Source: CAYIFA01 sp964362625
Lineage (GTDB): Bacteria > Patescibacteriota > Minisyncoccia > 1-14-0-10-42-19
Reading direction: 5' to 3'
Length of the DNA stretch: 8,313 bases
Assembly: GCA_964362625.1 (NCBI GenBank)
Contig: CAYIFA010000038.1
Coordinates: forward strand, 1 to 8,313
Part shown: in pieces, positions 4,519 through 8,313 of the stretch
Layout of the letters: every line of letters starts with the position of its first letter
How positions within the stretch are numbered: position 1 is the stretch's first letter
Position numbers and translations under genes: made by a program
Notes under the pieces: generated by a model
Database searches by the model: none
What the model saw: the letters and a program-made list of their open reading frames with translations, nothing else
What the model was told of the DNA's origin: nothing

Positions 4519-4938
4519 ATGCTTAAGTATGCCAACCATCCTTCGACAGTAGAATTTGGAGAGCTGGAGTGCTGTGCATTAATGGTAGCTAACGCCCGCG
4601 CAGAGCATCAGAGTTTCATAAGCACATTTATAGCTAATGCCCAAAAAAGTGAGCATAGATACCGGGTAGCCATTTTGTCGGAGATTTTTACATCTACGGC
4701 CAGATTGGTATTTATCCCCAGAGATGTTCATCGCAGATTTTATATCGCTCTCGCCCTTGCGGAGTTGCAGTTGCTTAAAACGGTCCTTAGTTTGCGGCCA
4801 GTACCCGAGAACTTAGCAACGCCGGCCTTCAAAGATAATCCTGATTCATTGTTGGGTTGCGAGCACTCTGCAGCAGAGCATATCGAAGCTCTACGGCTCA
4901 TCTGTTCAAAGATGGCTATAGCACCCGGGAATAATTGA
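4519..4938 (+). CDS. Hypothetical protein, 139 aa
   Basis: A soluble protein that I do not recognise. It is mainly helical, with hydrophobic residues spaced for amphipathic helices (for example FYIALALAELQLLKTVLSL, about residues 74-92). There are four cysteines, at about positions 16, 17, 115 and 127, without a CxxC pair. No signal peptide, membrane segment or nuclease or helix-turn-helix motif is evident. The start is set by an excellent Shine-Dalgarno, and the stop is TGA. It is monocistronic, with a promoter containing a palindrome and a bidirectional terminator shared with the convergent ZIP gene. The palindrome suggests repression, possibly by this protein itself, but there is no direct sign that it binds DNA. 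Confidence 0.72.
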   Translation: MLKYANHPSTVEFGELECCALMVANARAEHQSFISTFIANAQKSEHRYRVAILSEIFTSTARLVFIPRDVHRRFYIALALAELQLLKTVLSLRPVPENLATPAFKDNPDSLLGCEHSAAEHIEALRLICSKMAIAPGNN

Positions 4939-4970
4939 TGATTGCCACGAAAGAAATCGCCTTCAATAAA

Positions 4971-5003
4971 AAGCCGTATGGTCAAAACCATGCGGCTCTT
5001 TTC
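4971..5003. terminator. Bidirectional terminator between the 139-aa gene and zip
   Basis: AGCCGTATGGT (4972-4982) pairs with ACCATGCGGCT (4987-4997) with one G-T wobble and a CAAA loop. A CTTTT run follows on the plus strand and TTTTT on the minus strand, so it can stop both convergent transcripts. Confidence 0.9.
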
Positions 5004-5020
5004 TAATCATCTTTTTCAAA

Positions 5021-5776
5021 CTATTCAAGCAAAACCAAGGCGACCATAGAAAGGACTCCTAGACACGCAACAAAAAGATGGATGAAAGACCTCGTTAAAC
5101 TCCCGGTTTTTTGGAGTTCCGGGATCAGGTCGGCAAGCGCAATGTAGATAAATCCTCCGGCGGCAAACGGAATAATCCAGAAAATCAATGACTCGGATGT
5201 TTGGCTTAAAAAGAGCGCAAGGATTACTCCCAACACCGCGGTAAGCGCGGAAAGAAAATTGAACCACAGCGCCTGCGTTGCCGAATAGCCGGAATACAAG
5301 AGAACTCCAAAGTCGCCGATTTCTTGCGGGATTTCGTGAAGCACTACGGCAATTGTTGTCGCAATGCCGACCTCGATACTGACGAGGTAGCTCGCGCCAA
5401 TAATAAGACCATCAATAAAATTATGTAACCCGTCCGAAATCAATATCATCCGCCCAACCGGATGGTGTTCGGCCGCGCGAGCTTCTTCCGGTTTATGATA
5501 GTGATGCCAGTGCAGGGTGTTTTCCAATCCGAAAAAAAGAAATATGCCGGCTATGACTGTTATTGACACCAAAGTCGCATTGCCGATTTCTTCAAGCGCT
5601 TCCGGGATAAGATGAATAAACGCGTCTCCCAAGAGCGCGCCCAAGGCCAGGCTTACCAGCACGAATAGATATTTTTTCAGCCGTTCTTCCTGCAAGGACA
5701 GCGTAAATACGCCGACGAGAGAAACCAAGCTTATCACAATAACGCTTAAGAATGAGTATAAATAGCCTGTCGCCAT
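5021..5776 (-). CDS. ZIP-family metal (zinc/iron) transporter
   Basis: A 251-aa inner-membrane protein with about eight hydrophobic helices, the normal length for bacterial ZIP proteins that move zinc or related divalent metals into the cytoplasm. The metal path is visible. TM4 has DGLHNFIDG (residues 115-123, H118, N119 and D122). TM5 has HEIPQEIGD (147-155, H147, E148 and E152), where Q151 replaces the histidine found in many relatives. TM2 has GDAFIHLIPE (50-59). The loop between TM3 and TM4 is histidine rich (HWHHYHKPEE and EHH, about 89-105), as is usual for cytoplasmic metal sensing in this family. It is the only gene of its unit, divergent from lemA. The mRNA looks leaderless: TATTAT lies six bases before the ATG and there is no Shine-Dalgarno. 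Metal specificity cannot be told. Confidence 0.93.
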   Translation of the reverse strand: MATGYLYSFLSVIVISLVSLVGVFTLSLQEERLKKYLFVLVSLALGALLGDAFIHLIPEALEEIGNATLVSITVIAGIFLFFGLENTLHWHHYHKPEEARAAEHHPVGRMILISDGLHNFIDGLIIGASYLVSIEVGIATTIAVVLHEIPQEIGDFGVLLYSGYSATQALWFNFLSALTAVLGVILALFLSQTSESLIFWIIPFAAGGFIYIALADLIPELQKTGSLTRSFIHLFVACLGVLSMVALVLLE

Positions 5777-5782
5777 AGTTAT

Positions 5783-5811
5783 ATAATAAATGAATATGAT
5801 AGAATAGTTAA
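5783..5811 (-). promoter_or_regulatory. Promoter giving a leaderless mRNA for the ZIP transporter
   Basis: On the minus strand TTAACT (5811-5806) and TATTAT (5788-5783) are 17 bp apart, and then six bases precede the ATG at 5776. Its -35 ends only four bases from the -35 of the divergent lemA promoter. Confidence 0.55.
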
Positions 5812-5814
5812 TTA

Positions 5815-5843
5815 TTGACCTGATTTATGATTTTGTGTAAAAT
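5815..5843 (+). promoter_or_regulatory. Promoter of lemA-htpX, leaderless or nearly so
   Basis: TTGACC (5815-5820) and TAAAAT (5838-5843) are separated by exactly 17 bp. Eight bases then precede the ATG at 5852, so transcription starts within 0-3 nt of the start codon. No Shine-Dalgarno is present. Confidence 0.75.
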
Positions 5844-5851
5844 ATTACTAT

Positions 5852-6412
5852 ATGAATAAAATTACTTGGGTTTTGGCTGCGGTTGTTGCGGCAATTATTG
5901 GTTGGCTTATATATACGTATAATAAGCTGGTAACTTATCGTTTGCGCGCAAGCGAGGCGATTTCGGATATTGACGTGCAATTAAAACGGCGTTTTGACCT
6001 TATCCCCAACCTAGTTGAAGCGGTAAAGGGCTATATGCAGCACGAGCGGCAAGTTCTGGAAAATGTAACCACGGCCCGGGCCAAAGTCGCCTCCGGTGGC
6101 GGCGACCCCATTGAGCGGGCTGACCGGGAAAATATGCTGTCCAACACTTTGAAAACCCTGTTTGCGGTTTCCGAAAATTACCCAGATCTTAAGGCGAACG
6201 CGAATTTTTTGGACTTGCAGCGCGAACTGGCTGATACTGAAAATAAAATCCAGGCCTCGCGCCGATTCTACAATACCACGGTGCGCGATTACAATACCGC
6301 GCTCGGGGTGTTCCCGACAAACATAATTGCCGGGTTCTTCAAGTTTTCTCCGGAAAAGTTTTTTGAAGTGGAGGGCGCCGAAGAGCGTGAACCGGTGAAA
6401 GTGAAGTTTTAA
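5852..6412 (+). CDS. lemA: LemA family membrane-anchored protein
   Basis: A 186-aa protein of typical LemA length. One N-terminal membrane helix (about residues 5-23) is followed by a long helical bundle. Family hallmarks are visible: QLKRRFDLIPNLVEAVKGY (43-61), the YPDLKAN-F-LQ-EL segment (110-126), ENKIQASRRFYN (130-141) and the C-terminal YN-FP-IIAGFF segment (147-162). LemA proteins have no enzymatic role assigned; they are anchored in the cytoplasmic membrane and are often encoded beside htpX or other membrane proteases. Here the stop overlaps the start of htpX by one base (TAATG), so translation of the two is probably coupled. A strong promoter lies directly upstream and the mRNA appears leaderless. 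Confidence 0.95.
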   Translation: MNKITWVLAAVVAAIIGWLIYTYNKLVTYRLRASEAISDIDVQLKRRFDLIPNLVEAVKGYMQHERQVLENVTTARAKVASGGGDPIERADRENMLSNTLKTLFAVSENYPDLKANANFLDLQRELADTENKIQASRRFYNTTVRDYNTALGVFPTNIIAGFFKFSPEKFFEVEGAEEREPVKVKF

Positions 6413-7311
6413 TGTCGCTCTATCAGCACAGGGATTCCAATATAAGAAAAACGTGGCTTTTGATCACGATTTTTTTGCTTCTGGTGATAAGCATGGGCTG
6501 GATATTCGGGCAGGTTTATCAGAATCAGGCGATCGTAATTTTTGCGTTTGTTTTAAGCATCCTGATGAGCATTTTTTCTTATTGGTGGTCGGATAAAATT
6601 GTTGTTAAAACAACCGGCGCGCGCCTTGCGCCGGAAAATGAATATCGCGAGCTCCATAATATAGTAGAGAACCTGGCGATTACTGCCGGATTGCCCAAGC
6701 CGAGAGTATATATAGTAGATTCGCCACAGCCCAACGCTTTTGCTACCGGCAGGAACCCTAAGCACGCGGTGGTCGCGGTAACCACCGGACTTTTAAATAT
6801 TATGGATAGAAGCGAACTGGAAGGGGTTTTGTCCCACGAGCTTAGCCACGTTGGGAATTACGATATGCTTGTTTCCACTGTGGCGGTGGTGTTAGTGGGT
6901 ATAATCCAGTTATTGAGCGATTTTATGCTGCGGTCAATGAGATTCAGCGGCGGTGGGGACCGCGATCGGAATGGCGCGCCCGCGATTTTTATGTTTATCG
7001 CGATTGTGCTCGCAATACTTGCGCCAATTGCCGGAGTGTTAATGCAGTTGGCGGTGTCTCGCAAGCGCGAATTTTTGGCCGATGCTTCTGGCGCGTTGCT
7101 TACTCGTTATCCTGACGGCCTCGCGAAAGCGCTTGAAAAACTAGCCCGCGATCATACTCCGATGCGCCAAGCCAATCACGCCACCGCTCATTTGTGGCTG
7201 GATGATCCGTATCAAGGCAAAGAGAAAAAAGTTTCATTTATCACAAAAATTTTCATGACTCACCCCCCGATAGAAGAAAGAATCGCGAGGTTAAAGGATT
7301 TGAAAGTTTAA
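6412..7311 (+). CDS. htpX: HtpX-family membrane zinc metalloprotease
   Basis: A 299-aa M48-family protease, the usual HtpX length. Membrane helices are at about 13-33, 40-58, 155-172 and 190-215. The catalytic motif HELSH (142-146, H142, E143, H146) lies between the second and third helices. The third zinc ligand is probably E220 in KREFLADASGA, and HPPIEERI (284-291) is conserved near the C-terminus. In Escherichia coli HtpX degrades damaged or misfolded membrane proteins from the cytoplasmic side, alongside FtsH. The ATG overlaps the lemA stop codon and no good Shine-Dalgarno is seen, which points to translational coupling. No terminator was found right after the gene, so transcription may run on into the gene at 7407. 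Confidence 0.96.
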   Translation: MSLYQHRDSNIRKTWLLITIFLLLVISMGWIFGQVYQNQAIVIFAFVLSILMSIFSYWWSDKIVVKTTGARLAPENEYRELHNIVENLAITAGLPKPRVYIVDSPQPNAFATGRNPKHAVVAVTTGLLNIMDRSELEGVLSHELSHVGNYDMLVSTVAVVLVGIIQLLSDFMLRSMRFSGGGDRDRNGAPAIFMFIAIVLAILAPIAGVLMQLAVSRKREFLADASGALLTRYPDGLAKALEKLARDHTPMRQANHATAHLWLDDPYQGKEKKVSFITKIFMTHPPIEERIARLKDLKV

Positions 7312-7393
7312 TTTTGTCATATTTGTTCTGATTGTTGTATATGTTTTAGCCGCGTTTGGTCGATACAATAATTTGAACAATTACAACATTTAA

Positions 7394-7399
7394 AATAAT
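7394..7399 (+). promoter_or_regulatory. Possible -10 for the 63-aa membrane protein gene
   Basis: AATAAT (five of six consensus bases) ends seven bases before the ATG at 7407, again the leaderless geometry. The best -35, TTGAAC at 7373-7378, is only 15 bp away, so this is weak. Read-through from htpX is an alternative. Confidence 0.3.
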
Positions 7400-7406
7400 T
7401 ACAACA

Positions 7407-7598
7407 ATGTTTGGAATATTCTTAATAATAATCGGCGGAGTTTTTCTGGCCAAAAATGTCGGAATCATTGATGAAGCCGCCTGGGATGTAATCTGGCCGC
7501 TTGCCTTAGTTGCGTTCGGGCTGTATCTTGTAGCCAAGCATCACAAGCACGGCTCGTGGTGCGACTGGTGCGGATGTGGGTGGAAGAAAGGGGAGTAG
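7407..7598 (+). CDS. Small two-helix membrane protein, LiaI/LiaF-like (DUF5668 type), cysteine-rich tail
   Basis: A 63-aa protein. The pattern FGIFLIIIGGVFLAKNVGII (residues 2-21), then W-D-V-I-W-P-L-A-L-V-A-F-G-L-Y-L, is that of the LiaI-LiaF-like transmembrane region: two hydrophobic segments with the conserved W-P pair at the start of the second. In Firmicutes such domains occur in envelope-stress sensors, which fits the adjacent lemA-htpX genes, but this short protein has no further domain. The tail KHHKHGSWCDWCGCGWKKGE is unusual, with CxxCxC plus histidines able to bind a metal. No Shine-Dalgarno precedes the ATG. It is probably expressed with, or just after, htpX. Confidence 0.78.
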   Translation: MFGIFLIIIGGVFLAKNVGIIDEAAWDVIWPLALVAFGLYLVAKHHKHGSWCDWCGCGWKKGE

Positions 7599-7667
7599 AT
7601 ATTCATAAAATTTCGTAAAAATAGTGTTGGGCCCAGAACAGTCTCAAGGCGGTTTTCTCGTCGGTCG

Positions 7668-7696
7668 TTGACGGTGCTAGTTAGTGGATATATCAT
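7668..7696 (+). promoter_or_regulatory. Promoter giving a leaderless mRNA for the 113-aa coiled-coil protein
   Basis: TTGACG (7668-7673) and TATCAT (7691-7696) are separated by exactly 17 bp. Six bases then lead to ATG 7703, so the predicted start nucleotide is the A of the ATG. Confidence 0.72.
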
Positions 7697-7702
7697 AAAA
7701 TC

Positions 7703-8044
7703 ATGGTTAAACAGAAAAAGATGAAAGCGTCAAACAAATCTGTAGATATTCGTTCTGGCATACGTCATTTGGGCGTTTACGTGGAGCGCGTAAATGACGG
7801 CGTAAAACTCATAGCGGAACAGTACGGCAGTATTAATAAGAAGCTTGACACTCATACCGCAATACTCGATAAGCATTCCAAAATACTAGATAGCCATACT
7901 GAAATGATCGGCAATCTTACGCTGGACGTGTCTATAATTAAGCAGGACGTTGAATTTATAAAATCTTCATTCAAGAGGAAGATTGACGTAGAGGAATTCT
8001 CAATGCTCGAGCATCGCGTCGCGCTATTGGAAAAACGGCGTTAA
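7703..8044 (+). CDS. Coiled-coil protein with heptad repeats, function unknown
   Basis: A 113-aa soluble protein with a basic N-terminus (KQKKMK) and no membrane segment. The core is an almost continuous coiled coil. Residues 51-71 are three 7-residue repeats, HTAILDK, HSKILDS and HTEMIGN, followed by further heptads up to the C-terminal LEHRVALLEKRR. I recall proteins with the pattern IRHLGV, LIAEQ, DSHTEMIG and a K-DVEEF-LE-RV-LE ending as frequent in Parcubacteria, with no known function; that memory is unverified. Such repeats would support a long rod or an oligomer. The start is supported by a good promoter directly upstream and there is no Shine-Dalgarno. A tRNA gene follows 31 nt after the stop and may be co-transcribed, since its own promoter is weak at best. 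Confidence 0.8.
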   Translation: MVKQKKMKASNKSVDIRSGIRHLGVYVERVNDGVKLIAEQYGSINKKLDTHTAILDKHSKILDSHTEMIGNLTLDVSIIKQDVEFIKSSFKRKIDVEEFSMLEHRVALLEKRR

Positions 8045-8075
8045 CACTGAGCATACTCCGAGTTTAAAATTTTTA

Positions 8076-8162
8076 GGAGGCGTCGCATAGCGGCCTAGTG
8101 CGTTTGCTTGGAAAGCAAATATGCTCGCAAGGGCATCAGAGGTTCGAATCCTCTCGCCTCCG
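8076..8162 (+). tRNA. tRNA-Ser (anticodon GGA)
   Basis: An 87-nt class II tRNA. The acceptor stem pairs GGAGGCG (8076-8082) with CGCCTCC (8155-8161), with discriminator G8162. The anticodon stem TTTGC/GCAAA (8103-8107 with 8115-8119) closes a loop with anticodon GGA at 8110-8112, reading TCC and TCT codons. The long variable arm ATGCTC-GCAA-GGGCAT and the T loop TTCGAAT are typical of tRNA-Ser. CCA is not encoded; the next bases are TCC, so it must be added by the CCA-adding enzyme. Confidence 0.97.
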
Positions 8163-8163
8163 T

Positions 8164-8192
8164 CCTTCGCTCCTCGCTTTGCTCGGAGCTTC
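8164..8192. repeat. CCTTCG-type palindromic repeat after the tRNA
   Basis: GCTCC (8169-8173) pairs with GGAGC (8185-8189), and CTTCG-like motifs lie on both sides. No T-tract follows, so a terminator role is doubtful. The element belongs in style with the CCTTCGA hairpin at 386-426. Confidence 0.5.
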
Positions 8193-8247
8193 GGCCGGCA
8201 CAGCCGCCTAACTTTATATACCCCACAAACCATATGTTATTGGTAGA

Positions 8248-8283
8248 GCGAAGGATCCGCCGAAGCCCGAAGGGCGAAGGTGG
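8248..8283. repeat. CGAAG-rich repeat preceding the last start codon
   Basis: GCGAAGG, GCCGAAG, GCCCGAAGGGC and GCGAAGGTGG follow each other, with GCCC/GGGC as a central palindrome. The end of the unit, AAGGTGG (8277-8283), falls nine bases before an ATG, where a Shine-Dalgarno would be expected. Confidence 0.5.
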
Positions 8284-8292
8284 ACAACAATT

Positions 8293-8313
8293 ATGTATTA
8301 CATATACATAATT
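8293..8313 (+). CDS. Possible GIY-YIG nuclease, first seven codons (cut by window end)
   Basis: The last 21 bases read ATG followed by six open codons, giving MYYIYII. GIY-YIG nucleases of the short UPF0213/YhbQ type commonly start MYYVYIL or MYYTYIL, the first strand of the fold. These genes are abundant in CPR genomes, and I recall them downstream of CGAAG-rich repeats, as here. AAGGTGG nine bases upstream could be the ribosome site. Only seven residues are visible, so the call rests on this N-terminal pattern and context. Confidence 0.4.

Noticed and set aside
8024..8311. Open frames overlapping tRNA-Ser on both strands (GERIRTSDAL- and RGSNPLAS-type peptides)
   Set aside because: These are well-known false translations of tRNA-Ser genes.

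Overview
The window looks like a metagenome-derived chromosomal fragment from a bacterium of the Candidate Phyla Radiation, most likely Parcubacteria (Patescibacteria). This is an inference from remembered gene families, not a database search. The clues are compact operons, many very small coiled-coil proteins of types I associate with Parcubacteria, start codons placed directly behind promoter -10 boxes (leaderless mRNAs), a tRNA gene without an encoded CCA, and short GC-rich hairpin repeats scattered between genes and inside the rRNA spacer. TGA ends at least two genes here, so the code looks standard.

Layout. Positions 1-280 are the 3' end of a 23S rRNA gene. A hairpin-rich spacer follows, then a complete 5S rRNA (about 534-646) enclosed by a perfect 17-bp inverted repeat. 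Next is a degenerate 5S copy split by an inserted hairpin element (about 667-775). Positions 838-1120 hold a free-standing transcription unit: a near-consensus promoter, about 200 nt of strongly folded RNA that matches no family I know, and a strong terminator. This is the best candidate for something undescribed.

From 1126 to 5020 come poorly known accessory genes: an 83-aa coiled-coil protein (-), a 156-aa protein with a CxxC motif (+), a cold-shock protein (+), a roughly 570-aa protein of unknown function (-) interrupted by a 10-N assembly gap, and a 139-aa protein (+) whose promoter contains a perfect palindrome.

From 5021 to 7598 the genes relate to the membrane. A ZIP-family metal transporter (-) is divergent from a lemA-htpX operon (+), a common pair in membrane protein quality control, and a small two-helix membrane protein with a cysteine-rich tail follows. 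The zip and lemA promoters sit back to back in about 75 bp, and both mRNAs appear leaderless. The window ends with a 113-aa coiled-coil protein, tRNA-Ser(GGA), a cluster of hairpin repeats and the first seven codons of a possible GIY-YIG nuclease.
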